Assembly: GCA_913062865.1 (NCBI GenBank)
Contig: CAJXWO010000023.1
Location: 1-39,451 of the forward strand
Reading direction: 5' to 3'
Length of the DNA stretch: 39,451 bases
Origin: an uncultured Paracoccaceae bacterium
GTDB lineage: Bacteria; Pseudomonadota; Alphaproteobacteria; Rhodobacterales; Rhodobacteraceae
The translations under genes and the position numbers were made by a program. The notes beneath the pieces were generated by a model, which worked only from the letters and a program-made list of their open reading frames with translations, ran no database searches and had not been told where the DNA came from. Of the stretch, positions 14,510-23,273 are shown piece after piece (position 1 is the stretch's first letter; each line of letters starts with the position of its first letter).

Positions 14510-16132
14510 ATGAACAAGATCTTCGAAGTTCCGCTTTACCCCTACACCAAGAGCCCCGATCAGGACGCCGCCACCCCCGTGCGCCATCCGGTGATGGTCG
14601 TGGGCGCGGGCCCCGTGGGCTTGGGCGTGGCCATCGACCTGGCACAACAGGGCGTGCCGGTGGTCGTTGTCGACGACAATGACAAGGTGAGCTTTGGCAG
14701 CCGGGCCATCTGCTTTGCCAAGCGCACGATCGAGATCGCCGACCGGCTGGGGCTGGGCCAGCCGCTGGTCGAAAAAGGTGTGGTCTGGAACCTGGGCAAG
14801 GTCTTTTTCGACGACCGCAAGGTCTATGATTTCAACCTTCTGCCCGAAGATGGCCACCGCCGGCCGGCCTTCATCAACCTGCAGCAATACTATTTCGAGG
14901 ATTACCTCGTCGCCCGTGTCCGCGAGATACAGTCCGAGGGCGCGCCGATCGAGCTGCGCGGCGGGAACAAGGTGCAGTCGGTCACGGATCAGGGCGACCA
15001 TGTGCGCCTCGAGATCGACACGCCTGACGGGCCCTACACGGTCGAGGCCGACTACCTGATTGCCTGCGACGGGGCCAATTCGCCCATCCGTCGGATGATG
15101 GGCCTCGATTTCGTGGGCCGCGTGTTCGAGGACAATTTCCTGATCGCCGACGTGATCATGGAGGCCGACTTTCCGACCGAACGGTGGTTCTGGTTCGACC
15201 CGCCCTTCAACCCCGGCCAGTCGGCGCTACTGCACAAGCAGCCCGATGGCGTCTGGCGGATCGACCTGCAGCTGGGCTGGGATATCGACAAGGAAGAAGA
15301 AAAGAAGCCCGAGAAGGTGATCCCCCGGCTCAAGCAGATGCTGGGCGACGAGGTGGAGTTCAGCCTGGAATGGGTTTCGATCTACACATTCCAGTGCCGC
15401 CGAATGGAGAAATTCCGCCATGGCCGCATCGTCTTTGCCGGTGACAGCGCGCACCAGGTCTCGCCCTTCGGCGCGCGGGGGGCCAATTCCGGGCTGCAGG
15501 ATGCCGACAACCTGGGCTGGAAGCTGAAGATGGTGCTGGACGGCACCGCGCCCGAGACGCTTCTGGACACTTACGATGCCGAGCGGATCCATGGTGCGGA
15601 CGAAAACATCATGAATTCGTCCCGCTCGACCGATTTCATCACGCCGAAGTCCCAGCAAAGCCGTATCTTCCGCAACGCGGTTCTGGACCTGAGCGAGCAT
15701 TTCGAATTCGCCCGCCCCTTCGTCAACTCGGGCCGCCTGTCGGTGCCGTGTGTCTACGATGGCAGCCCGCTGAACAGCGCCGATGCGCTGCCCGGTGGCC
15801 CGCTGCGCACCCGCCCCGGTGCCCCCTGCCCCGATGCACCCCTTGGGAACGGGTTCCTGCTGGAGCGGCTGGGCGGGCAGTTCGCGCTGTTGACCGTGGA
15901 TGCCGACGCACCCGAGACGGTTGAGATCGACGGGATGACCCTGCACCGCATCGCGCTGTCGGCGTCCGAGGACGGGACCGGCGCGCTGGCCGAGCGGTAC
16001 CTGGGCGATGCGGCCTCGGCCGTTTACCTGATCCGACCCGATCAGCATGTGGCGGCGCGCTGGACCGCGTTCGACGCAGACGCCGTTGCAACCGCGCTCA
16101 GCCGCGCCCTGGGCAAGGAGGCTGCCGCATGA
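14510..16132 (+). CDS. FAD-dependent aromatic hydroxylase (MhpA/PheA-type); candidate 3-hydroxyphenylacetate 6-hydroxylase
   Basis: A 540-residue class A flavin monooxygenase. The Rossmann motif VMVVGAGPVGLGVA lies at about residues 28-41. The second FAD motif, GDSAHQVSPFGARGANSGLQDADNLGWKL, starts near residue 311. A C-terminal thioredoxin-like domain ending near 540 matches MhpA-type 3-(3-hydroxyphenyl)propionate hydroxylases. GGAGGAGA lies before the ATG. The next gene encodes a DUF2783 protein overlapping by four bases. In Pseudomonas putida the MhaA/MhaB pair (flavin hydroxylase plus small coupling protein) turns 3-hydroxyphenylacetate into homogentisate. Placement here between fahA and maiA suggests the same job, but that is inference. 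Confidence 0.85.
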   Translation: MNKIFEVPLYPYTKSPDQDAATPVRHPVMVVGAGPVGLGVAIDLAQQGVPVVVVDDNDKVSFGSRAICFAKRTIEIADRLGLGQPLVEKGVVWNLGKVFFDDRKVYDFNLLPEDGHRRPAFINLQQYYFEDYLVARVREIQSEGAPIELRGGNKVQSVTDQGDHVRLEIDTPDGPYTVEADYLIACDGANSPIRRMMGLDFVGRVFEDNFLIADVIMEADFPTERWFWFDPPFNPGQSALLHKQPDGVWRIDLQLGWDIDKEEEKKPEKVIPRLKQMLGDEVEFSLEWVSIYTFQCRRMEKFRHGRIVFAGDSAHQVSPFGARGANSGLQDADNLGWKLKMVLDGTAPETLLDTYDAERIHGADENIMNSSRSTDFITPKSQQSRIFRNAVLDLSEHFEFARPFVNSGRLSVPCVYDGSPLNSADALPGGPLRTRPGAPCPDAPLGNGFLLERLGGQFALLTVDADAPETVEIDGMTLHRIALSASEDGTGALAERYLGDAASAVYLIRPDQHVAARWTAFDADAVATALSRALGKEAAA

Positions 16133-16338
16133 GCGAGCTGACCCTAAGCCCGAACATCGCAGGGGCCGACGATTTCTACGCCGAGCTTCTGGCCGTTCAT
16201 GAGGGTCTGACCAAGGACGAGAGCGATGCGCTGAACGCCCGCCTGATCCTGATCCTGGCAAACCATGTGGGCGACCGGGACGTGCTGCGTGCAGCGCTGG
16301 CGGCGGCGCAGCGGTCGGGTGGCCAGGGGGATGAGTAA
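16129..16338 (+). CDS. DUF2783 small protein, candidate hydroxylase partner
   Basis: A 69-residue soluble protein, DDFYAELLAVHEGLTKDESDALNARLILILANHVGDRDVL. The pattern of GL....S..LNARL.L.LANH.GD is the one I know from DUF2783 proteins, which accompany FAD-dependent hydroxylases. The ATG overlaps the hydroxylase stop (ATGA) and its own stop overlaps maiA by 8 bp, so the three are translationally coupled. By analogy with the MhaB coupling protein it could keep flavin oxidation tied to hydroxylation. No catalytic residues are visible. Confidence 0.82.
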   Translation: MSELTLSPNIAGADDFYAELLAVHEGLTKDESDALNARLILILANHVGDRDVLRAALAAAQRSGGQGDE

Positions 16339-16957
16339 CGCTGTCCTCTACGACTACTGGCGCAGTTCAGCCAGCTACCGGGTGCGGATTGCGCTGAACC
16401 TGGCGGGCATCGACTACGCGGCGGTCGTGGTGAACCTGCTCGACCGGTCGCACAAGACGCCCGAGCACCTGATGCGGCATCCCCAGGGCCTTGTGCCCGT
16501 GCTTGAGATCGACGGGCAGCGCTTTACCCAGTCGCTCGCGATCCTCGACTATCTCGACCGCACCAGGGGCCTGGGCCTTTTGCCCGAAGATCCGGTACGC
16601 CGGGCGCAGATGCAGGCACTTGCCTACATTCTGGCCGTCGATGTGCACCCGGTCTGCAACCTGTCGGTCGCGGCCCGTGCGACGGGCAACGAAGAGCCCG
16701 CGCGCACCGAATGGATGCAGCATTTCATCACGCCGGGGCTGAAGGCGTTCGAGACCGCCCTGGGGGCGTTCGACCAGGCACCCTACTGCACCGGCAGCAC
16801 GCCCACCCTGCCCGACCTGTGCCTGATCCCGCAGCTTTACAATGCCGACCGCTGGGGGGCGGCGTATGACGATTGCGCGCGCATCCAGGGCGTCGCCACC
16901 GCCTGCGCCGATCATCCGGCGTTTCGGGCCGCGCATCCGGATGGCGTGAATACTTGA
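16331..16957 (+). CDS. maiA: maleylacetoacetate isomerase
   Basis: A 208-residue zeta-class glutathione transferase that isomerises maleylacetoacetate to fumarylacetoacetate using glutathione. MSNAVLYDYWRSSASYRVRIALNL is the diagnostic opening with the SSxSxR active-site motif at about residues 12-18. GLVPVLEIDG and TQSLAILDYLD are the GSH-binding region. QPYCTG-like and LPDLCLIPQLYNADRWG belong to the helical domain. The ATG at 16331 lies inside the end of the DUF2783 gene. With hmgA and fahA this completes the homogentisate-to-fumarate sequence. Confidence 0.95.
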   Translation: MSNAVLYDYWRSSASYRVRIALNLAGIDYAAVVVNLLDRSHKTPEHLMRHPQGLVPVLEIDGQRFTQSLAILDYLDRTRGLGLLPEDPVRRAQMQALAYILAVDVHPVCNLSVAARATGNEEPARTEWMQHFITPGLKAFETALGAFDQAPYCTGSTPTLPDLCLIPQLYNADRWGAAYDDCARIQGVATACADHPAFRAAHPDGVNT

Positions 16958-17005
16958 CATGTTAAGCACCGCCTCCCAGTCTCGGGCCAGAGGGAGGGGC
17001 TGCGC

Positions 17006-18412
17006 ATGAAATGGTCCGATTTCGCCCAGTGGGGCCGCAAGGTCGCCGATTGGGCACAAGACTATCACCTGACCCTGCGGGACCGGCCCGTGCGCGCACC
17101 GCTGACGCCCGGGGCCACGCTGGCCGCCCTGCCCGAAAGCCCGCCCGACGCGCCCGAGACGATGGACGCGATCATGGCCGATCTCGACCGGATCGTGATG
17201 CCCGGGATCACCCATTGGCAGCATCCGCGCTTCTTTGCCTATTTCCCCGCCAATGCCGCGCCCGCGTCGGTTCTGGCGGAATACATCACCGCCACCATCG
17301 CGCCGCAATGCATGCTCTGGCAGACCTCGCCCTCGGCCACCGAGATGGAGACCCGCGTACTCGACTGGCTGAGGCAGGGGCTGGGGCTGGCGCCGGGCTT
17401 TCACGGCGTGATCCAGGACAGCGCATCCTCGGCCACGCTGGCGGCTGTCCTGACCATGCGCGAACGCGCGCTGGAATGGGCGGGCAACACCAAAGGGCTG
17501 GCCGGCCAGCCGCGCCTGCGCATCTATGCCTCGTCCGAGGTGCACAGTTCCATCGACCGGGCCATCTGGGTCGCGGGCATCGGCGACGAGAACCTGGTGC
17601 GCGTGCCGACCCAAGGCCCCCTGCGCGCGATGGACCCGCAGGCGCTTCAACAGGCCATCGAGCGCGATCTGGCCAATGGCCACCGCCCCGCGGGCGTCAT
17701 CGCCTGCACGGGCGGCACGGGCACCGGGGCCAGCGACGACATCGCCTCGGTCTGTGCCGTGGCCCATGCCCATGACCTTTATGTGCACGTCGATGCCGCC
17801 TGGGCCGGGGCCGCGATGCTGGTGCCGGAATATCGAAGCCTGTGGGCCGGAATAGACACGGCGGACAGCCTTGTGCTGAACCCGCATAAATGGCTGGGCG
17901 CACAGTTCGACTGCTCGGCCCATTTCGTGAAACGGCCCGAGGATCTGACCCGCACGCTGGCGATCCAGCCCGAGTACCTCAAGACCCATGGCGCGGACGG
18001 GATCATCAATTATTCGGAATGGTCGGTGCCGCTGGGCCGCCGGTTCCGGGCGCTCAAGCTTTGGTTCCTGATCCGGGCCTATGGGCTGGACGGGTTGCGG
18101 ACGATGCTGCGCAACCATGTGGACTGGTCACAGGCCCTGTGCGAGCGGCTGCGCGCCGCGCCAGGCTTCGAGATCGTGACCGAACCCGTCCTGTCGCTTT
18201 TCACCTTCCGCTATGCACCCGAAGGCGCGGATGCCAATGCCGTCACCCAAGAGCTGCTGACACGCATCAACGACGATGGCCGCATCTACCTGACCCAGAC
18301 GAAGGTGGACGGCACCTATGTCATCCGCTTCCAGGCCGGGCAGTTCGACTGTACCGAGGACGATGTGATGATGGCTCATGACGTCATCACAGAGATCGCC
18401 GCAACACTTTGA
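17006..18412 (+). CDS. pyridoxal-phosphate-dependent aromatic amino acid decarboxylase
   Basis: A 468-residue group II decarboxylase (AADC/DOPA-decarboxylase type) that would convert an aromatic L-amino acid to its amine. HWQHPRFFAYFPANAA is the substrate-binding loop near residues 71-86. HVDAAWAGAAML holds the Asp that salt-bridges PLP, and LNPHKWLGAQFDCS carries the Schiff-base Lys (about K295). AGGGAGGGG precedes the ATG. A TTGACA at 16954-16959, overlapping the maiA stop, could be a -35 element but the -10 is poor. In this setting the substrate could be tyrosine, phenylalanine or meta-tyrosine; the sequence does not decide. Confidence 0.9.
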   Translation: MKWSDFAQWGRKVADWAQDYHLTLRDRPVRAPLTPGATLAALPESPPDAPETMDAIMADLDRIVMPGITHWQHPRFFAYFPANAAPASVLAEYITATIAPQCMLWQTSPSATEMETRVLDWLRQGLGLAPGFHGVIQDSASSATLAAVLTMRERALEWAGNTKGLAGQPRLRIYASSEVHSSIDRAIWVAGIGDENLVRVPTQGPLRAMDPQALQQAIERDLANGHRPAGVIACTGGTGTGASDDIASVCAVAHAHDLYVHVDAAWAGAAMLVPEYRSLWAGIDTADSLVLNPHKWLGAQFDCSAHFVKRPEDLTRTLAIQPEYLKTHGADGIINYSEWSVPLGRRFRALKLWFLIRAYGLDGLRTMLRNHVDWSQALCERLRAAPGFEIVTEPVLSLFTFRYAPEGADANAVTQELLTRINDDGRIYLTQTKVDGTYVIRFQAGQFDCTEDDVMMAHDVITEIAATL

Positions 18413-18425
18413 ACAGGAGGCCCCC

Positions 18426-19202
18426 ATGCCCGCACCGGAAAACCGACTGAAGGCCGCTCTGGCGCGGGGTGATACGGTCTTTGGCTGCTGGACGGCCATG
18501 GCCAGCGCCTATGCGGCCGAGATCGTGGGACGCGCGGGCTTTGACTGGGTGCTGATCGACGGGGAACATGCGCCCAACGACCTGCAGACCATCACCCAGC
18601 AATTGCAGGTGCTGGATGCGTTAGGGGCCAACCCCATCGTGCGGCTGCCGCAGAACGACACGGCCCTGATCAAGCAGGTGCTGGACGCGGGCGCGCAGTC
18701 GCTGCTGATCCCGTTGGTCGAAAGCGCCGCACAGGCCGAGGCGGCGGTGCGCGCCATGCGCTATCCCCCGAACGGGGTGCGCGGGGTCGGCTCGGCGCTG
18801 GCTCGGTCGTCACGCTTTTCCGGCATCCCAGACTACCTGACCACGGCCGACGCGCAGATGTGCCTGATCGTGCAGGTGGAGACGGTCAAGGGGATCGACG
18901 CGTTGGACGAAATCCTGGGCGTCGAGGGCGTCGATGGTGTCTTCATCGGCCCGGCGGACCTGTCGGCGGATATGGGATACCTGGGCAACCCGGGCGCAGA
19001 TGAGGTCCAGACGGTCATCGCCGACACGCTGCGCCGCATCGCCGCCGCGGGCAAGGCGCCGGGCATCATGACCGTCAACGACGCCGACACGCCCGGCCAT
19101 ATCGAGAACGGCGCGCGGTTTCTGGCCGTGGATATCGACGTGACCGCGATGGCCGGAGCCTTGCGCAAGAAGGCCGCCCATTGGCGCGAGGCGTTGGGGT
19201 AG
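18426..19202 (+). CDS. HpcH/HpaI-family aldolase
   Basis: A 258-residue class II (metal-dependent) aldolase like HpaI, 4-hydroxy-2-oxoheptanedioate aldolase of the homoprotocatechuate pathway. The catalytic elements are visible: LIDGEHAPND, PIVRLPQND, VQVETVKGIDALDEI and VFIGPADLSADMG, supplying the His, Arg, Glu and Asp of the pyruvate/metal site. GGAGG lies a few bases before the ATG at 18426. It begins 13 bp after the decarboxylase and ends the + strand cluster. The actual substrate cannot be read from sequence; related enzymes act on 2-keto-3-deoxy sugar acids or macrophomate-like compounds. Confidence 0.88.
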   Translation: MPAPENRLKAALARGDTVFGCWTAMASAYAAEIVGRAGFDWVLIDGEHAPNDLQTITQQLQVLDALGANPIVRLPQNDTALIKQVLDAGAQSLLIPLVESAAQAEAAVRAMRYPPNGVRGVGSALARSSRFSGIPDYLTTADAQMCLIVQVETVKGIDALDEILGVEGVDGVFIGPADLSADMGYLGNPGADEVQTVIADTLRRIAAAGKAPGIMTVNDADTPGHIENGARFLAVDIDVTAMAGALRKKAAHWREALG

Positions 19203-19242
19203 GACGATCTGCCGTCGCAAACAGCTGCCTGAACAGAGGGCG

Positions 19243-19267
19243 GCGCCCGACCCTGGGTGGGCGCTTT
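19243..19267. terminator. possible terminator after the aldolase gene
   Basis: GCGCCC (19243-19248) pairs with GGGCGC (19259-19264), with partly paired GACCCTGGGT between and TTT following. It lies 41 bp after the aldolase stop in the 245-bp convergent gap to the ABC exporter. The T run is short, so this is tentative. No gene is seen in the rest of the gap. Confidence 0.4.
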
Positions 19268-19447
19268 GAAACGCCTGTGCTCAACGGTTTATCCCGCAAG
19301 CCCGAACACAGCATGAGCTGCAAACCACATCGCCAGTGCGCCCTCCCGGGGGAAGGGTCGGGCGCGGCCCGTGGCTGGTCGCCCCGTGCCGGGACAAACG
19401 GCAACCTGTAGCCATGGTTGGCGCCGACGGGATTGCTTTGATCGACC

Positions 19448-20569
19448 CTACCCCGCGATGCTCATCGAGCGGCGGAACATCGCGAGGCTGGCCAGGAAAA
19501 AGGCCAGGCCCAGACCGGCCATGGCCTGAATTTCGGGCCACAGATCCTCGGCCCCGGCGCCGCGGAACACCACCGATTTCGCGAATTCGAGGAAATGCCG
19601 CGAGGGCAGGAACCAGGTGAAGGCCTGCACCCAGTCAGGCTGCGCCTCGACCGAACCCTGCCCGCCCGACAGCATCATCATCGTCATGATCGTCAGCATC
19701 ACCAGAAGCGCGAATTGCGCCATGGAACGTGCCAGCGTGCCAAGGAATATGCCGATGGCCGCCGCGCTGAAGAGGTAAAGCGCAGTGCCTGCGATCAAGA
19801 GCCCCTCGCTGCCCGCCACGGGCACCTCGAGGATGCCCTTGATCACGAATTGCAGCGACAGGGTAACCGCCAGAAGCACGACGCCCATATTCGCCAGCAC
19901 CTTGGCCACGGCGATCTCGATGGGCGTGATGGGCATGACCATCAAATGCTCGATCGTGCCGTGTTCCCGCTCGCGCAGCATGGCCGCACCGCACAGCACG
20001 ATGGTGATGATCGTCAGGTTGTCCATGAGCGCCAAGATCCCGTAGAACCAGGTGTCTTCCCCATTGGGATTGAAGGCACGGCGCAGCGCCAGGTCGACCG
20101 GCACCTGCGCCACGGTGCCCGGGGCGAGATAGGCGGCGATTTCGCCACTGACCGTAGAGACAAGATAACTCGACCCCTGGGCCGCCTGCATGCTGGCGGT
20201 GGCGTCGACGACCACCTGCAACTCGGGCCTGTGCCCGGCCAGAGCGTCGCGTTCGAACCCCGGGGGCACCTCGACCACAAAGGTCACTTCACCCATGTCC
20301 ATCGCCCGGTCGATATCGGGCGCGGCGATCTCGCCCGGCGTCTGGAAATAGGGCGGATAGAGCGCGGATTTCATATGCCGCGACAGGCGCGACTGGTCCT
20401 GATCGGAGAACGAAACCGAGGCGTTGTTCACAAGGTCGGACGCGCCTTGGGCATCGGCCAGCACCGCAAAGAAGAACGACCAGACGATCAGCACCATCAT
20501 CACCGGGTCGGCGGCAAGGCTGCGTAGCTCTTTCAGGCCCAAGGCCAGGATGTTCGTCAGGAACCGCAT
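19448..20569 (-). CDS. ABC-2 type transporter permease
   Basis: A 373-residue membrane protein. One N-terminal helix (about residues 25-43) is followed by a large soluble loop with the features of ABC-2 permeases (VSFSDQDQSRLSRHM, TFVVEVPPGFERD). Five C-terminal helices end near LAFFLASLAMFR. The motif REREHGTIEHLMVMPITPIEIAVAK is the conserved ABC-2 cytoplasmic element. It lies 4 bp after the RbbA-like gene and is the last gene of the three-gene unit. It would pair with the fused permease of the RbbA-like protein. Confidence 0.9.
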   Translation of the reverse strand: MRFLTNILALGLKELRSLAADPVMMVLIVWSFFFAVLADAQGASDLVNNASVSFSDQDQSRLSRHMKSALYPPYFQTPGEIAAPDIDRAMDMGEVTFVVEVPPGFERDALAGHRPELQVVVDATASMQAAQGSSYLVSTVSGEIAAYLAPGTVAQVPVDLALRRAFNPNGEDTWFYGILALMDNLTIITIVLCGAAMLREREHGTIEHLMVMPITPIEIAVAKVLANMGVVLLAVTLSLQFVIKGILEVPVAGSEGLLIAGTALYLFSAAAIGIFLGTLARSMAQFALLVMLTIMTMMMLSGGQGSVEAQPDWVQAFTWFLPSRHFLEFAKSVVFRGAGAEDLWPEIQAMAGLGLAFFLASLAMFRRSMSIAG

Positions 20570-20573
20570 CGCG

Positions 20574-23270
20574 CTATCGCTCCTGCTTTTTCAGGGCCAA
20601 CATCGCGATCCAGAAGAACGCGGGCCCGAAGGCCAGAAGCGCCACGAGATTGGGCCAGATCTCGGCCACGCCAAGCCCCTTTGTGAACACCCCCACGCTC
20701 GTGGCCAGGTAATAGGTCGTGGGCCAGAACCGGCCGATCCAGTAGGCCGCCCCCTCGAGCGCCGCCACGGGGATGATGAGGCCCGAAAACTGGATCGTCG
20801 GCAGCATGGTCAGGATCGCGCCCGCGAAGACTGCCGAGACCTGCGTGCGGGTGATCGACGCCACGATCAGTCCGAACCCCGTGCTTGCGAATGCATAGAC
20901 CAGCGTGGCCAGCGCCAGCGCCAGGAAAGAGCCCTTGAGCGGCACGTCGAGCACCCAGAGCACGAGCCCGGTCATCATCAGGAAATTCAGGATGCTGATG
21001 CCCACATAGACCAGTTGCTTGCCCAGCAGGAACTCGGCCTTGCGGGTGGGGGTGACGCGGAAATTGGTGATCGTGCCGATCTCTTTCTCGCGGGCGACGC
21101 TGACCGCCATGAGGATCCCGGGAAACAGGATCAGCAGCATCGCCGGGATCGCGGGGCCGATGGCATAGATGCTTTCGCCGGTGGGGTTGTAGCGCATCCG
21201 CACGAGGATCTGAACGGGGTCGGGCACGGCCCCCGGCGCCACGGCGGCGACCGCATGGGCATGGGCACCTGTGACATAACTTTCGATGGAGCCCGCGCGC
21301 TGGGTGTCGGTGCCATCGACCCGGGCGAGCACCTCGGGCCTGCGACCCTCCGCCAGGTCACGGCCAAAGCCCGGCGGCACCACAAGGCCCAGCGCTACCT
21401 CGCCCGACCGCAGCGCGGCATCGAGCTGCACAGGCGAGCTGGCAACGACGCGTTCCTCGAACACATGCGACCCGCGGTAGCCGTCCAGATAGGCGCGTGA
21501 GGCAGGCGAACGGTCGGCGTCCCAGACCGCATATGGCACAGAGGTCACGTCGGAGCTGACCCCGAAGGACGTGATCAGCATCAGGATCGCCGAGCCCAGG
21601 AACGCAAACGCCATGCGCACCGGGTCGCGCCATACCTCACGCAGCTCGCGCCGGAAATAGGCGCCTGTGCGGCCCAGGCTGAACCCTTTGCGCGGGTGGG
21701 CATGGCCGTTGCCGTCATGGGCCAGGTCGGGCGCGGTGACCTCGTCCTCGCCCTGGGCGGCCTCGATATGGTGGATGAACGCCTCTTCCAGGGTATTGCC
21801 GGGCGCATTCGCGACAATGGTCTCGGGGGTGTCAGACACCAGCACCCGCCCGGCATGCATGAGCGAGATCCGATCGCAGCGCAGCGCCTCGTCCATGAAA
21901 TGGGTCGAGATGAAGATGGTCACGCCGTCGTCCCGAGACAGCCGCACCAGGTGGTCCCAGAACCGGTCACGCGCGGCCGGGTCGACGCCCGACGTGGGCT
22001 CGTCGAGGATCAGCATCTCGGGTTCGTGGATCACTGCCACCGCCAGTGACAGGCGCTGCGCGATGCCAAGGGGCAGTTGACCCGCTTTCTCTTCCAGATA
22101 CGGTGCCAGGCCGAATTCAGCGACCAGGGCGCCGATGCGTTTGCGAGCCGCATCCCGGGGCAGGCGAAAGATGCGGGCGTGCATCTGGAGGTTCTGCTCG
22201 AGCGTGAGTTCCTTGTAGAGCGAAAAGCTCTGGCTCATGAAGCCCACCCGGCGGCGGGTCTCGAGGTCGTTGGCGTCGAGCGGATGGCCGAACAGCTCGG
22301 CGGTGCCTTCACTTGGTGCCAGGAGCCCCGTGAGCATCTTCATCGTCGTGGTCTTGCCGCAGCCGTTCGATCCGAGAAAGCCGAAGATCTCGCCCTTGTG
22401 AATCTCGAAGCTGACATCGTCGACGGCGATGAAGCTGCCGAAACGGCGGGTCAGGTGGCGGGCGCGGATCGCGGGCACGCCGTTGCCGGTCCTGGCGGGG
22501 TGCGGGGCAACTGTGGCGCCATTCCCCGGTGTGCCGCCGGTCAGCACCGTGAACGCTTCGGCCACCCCGTCGGTGCCCGTCTGCGCCATCAGATCCACTG
22601 GGCGGGCATGGGCCAGAACGCGGCCGTCCTGCATGGCGACCAAGTGATCGAATTGCGCGGCCTCTTCCATGTAGGCGGTCGAGACCAGCAGGCTCAGGTC
22701 CGGCCGCCCGGCGCGCACCGCCGCGATCAGCTCCCAGAACTGGCGGCGCGACAGGGGGTCGACGCCGGTCGTGGGCTCATCGAGCAGGATCAGGTCAGGC
22801 TCGTGCAAGAGCGCGGCGCACAGGCCCAGCTTCTGCTTCATGCCGCCCGACAGCTTGGCTGCGGACCGGTGCAGGAAAGGGGCCAGACCGGTGGCCCCGG
22901 TCAGCGCGGTGATCCGCGCGTCCCGCGTTGCCCCGTCGAGGCCAAAGAGCCGCCCGAAGAAATCGAGGTTCTCGCGCACGCTCAGTTCGCCGGTGAGGTT
23001 TCGGCCCAGACCCTGGGGCATGTAGGCGATGCGTGCCGAGACGTTTCTGCGATGCCGCGCAGCGGCCATATCCCCGCCCAGCACGTCAAGCCGCCCGTCC
23101 TGCAATCGCTTGGCCCCAGCGACGAGGCCCATGAGCGTGGATTTGCCAACCCCGTCCGGACCGATCAGCCCGACGATCCGGCCCGCGGGCAGATCGAGCG
23201 TCAGATCGCGCAGTGCCACCGTATCGCCGTAGCGGTGGTTGACCCCGTCGAACCGCGCGAGGCTGTCCAT
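20574..23270 (-). CDS. rbbA: RbbA-like double ATPase and permease fusion (ABC-2 exporter)
   Basis: An 898-residue fusion, close to the 911 residues of E. coli RbbA. NBD1 has Walker A GPDGVGKST (37-45) and signature LSGGM (140-144). NBD2 has GSNGCGKTT (300-308), a degenerate LPLGI signature (399-403) and Walker B MLILDEPTSGVDP. An ABC-2 permease domain fills about residues 530-898 (VAREKEIGTITNFRVTPTRKAEFLLGKQLVY). RbbA was first described as a ribosome-associated ATPase, while the permease and the HlyD partner point to export. It lies between adaptor and second permease, as in the E. coli yhiI-rbbA-yhhJ unit. Confidence 0.9.
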   Translation of the reverse strand: MDSLARFDGVNHRYGDTVALRDLTLDLPAGRIVGLIGPDGVGKSTLMGLVAGAKRLQDGRLDVLGGDMAAARHRRNVSARIAYMPQGLGRNLTGELSVRENLDFFGRLFGLDGATRDARITALTGATGLAPFLHRSAAKLSGGMKQKLGLCAALLHEPDLILLDEPTTGVDPLSRRQFWELIAAVRAGRPDLSLLVSTAYMEEAAQFDHLVAMQDGRVLAHARPVDLMAQTGTDGVAEAFTVLTGGTPGNGATVAPHPARTGNGVPAIRARHLTRRFGSFIAVDDVSFEIHKGEIFGFLGSNGCGKTTTMKMLTGLLAPSEGTAELFGHPLDANDLETRRRVGFMSQSFSLYKELTLEQNLQMHARIFRLPRDAARKRIGALVAEFGLAPYLEEKAGQLPLGIAQRLSLAVAVIHEPEMLILDEPTSGVDPAARDRFWDHLVRLSRDDGVTIFISTHFMDEALRCDRISLMHAGRVLVSDTPETIVANAPGNTLEEAFIHHIEAAQGEDEVTAPDLAHDGNGHAHPRKGFSLGRTGAYFRRELREVWRDPVRMAFAFLGSAILMLITSFGVSSDVTSVPYAVWDADRSPASRAYLDGYRGSHVFEERVVASSPVQLDAALRSGEVALGLVVPPGFGRDLAEGRRPEVLARVDGTDTQRAGSIESYVTGAHAHAVAAVAPGAVPDPVQILVRMRYNPTGESIYAIGPAIPAMLLILFPGILMAVSVAREKEIGTITNFRVTPTRKAEFLLGKQLVYVGISILNFLMMTGLVLWVLDVPLKGSFLALALATLVYAFASTGFGLIVASITRTQVSAVFAGAILTMLPTIQFSGLIIPVAALEGAAYWIGRFWPTTYYLATSVGVFTKGLGVAEIWPNLVALLAFGPAFFWIAMLALKKQER

Positions 23271-23273
23271 AGT

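Noticed and set aside
16954-16982. TTGACA at the end of maiA as a promoter for the decarboxylase gene
   Set aside because: The -35 is perfect but overlaps a coding end, and the hexamer 17 bp later (CAGTCT) is a poor -10, so I did not list it as a feature.
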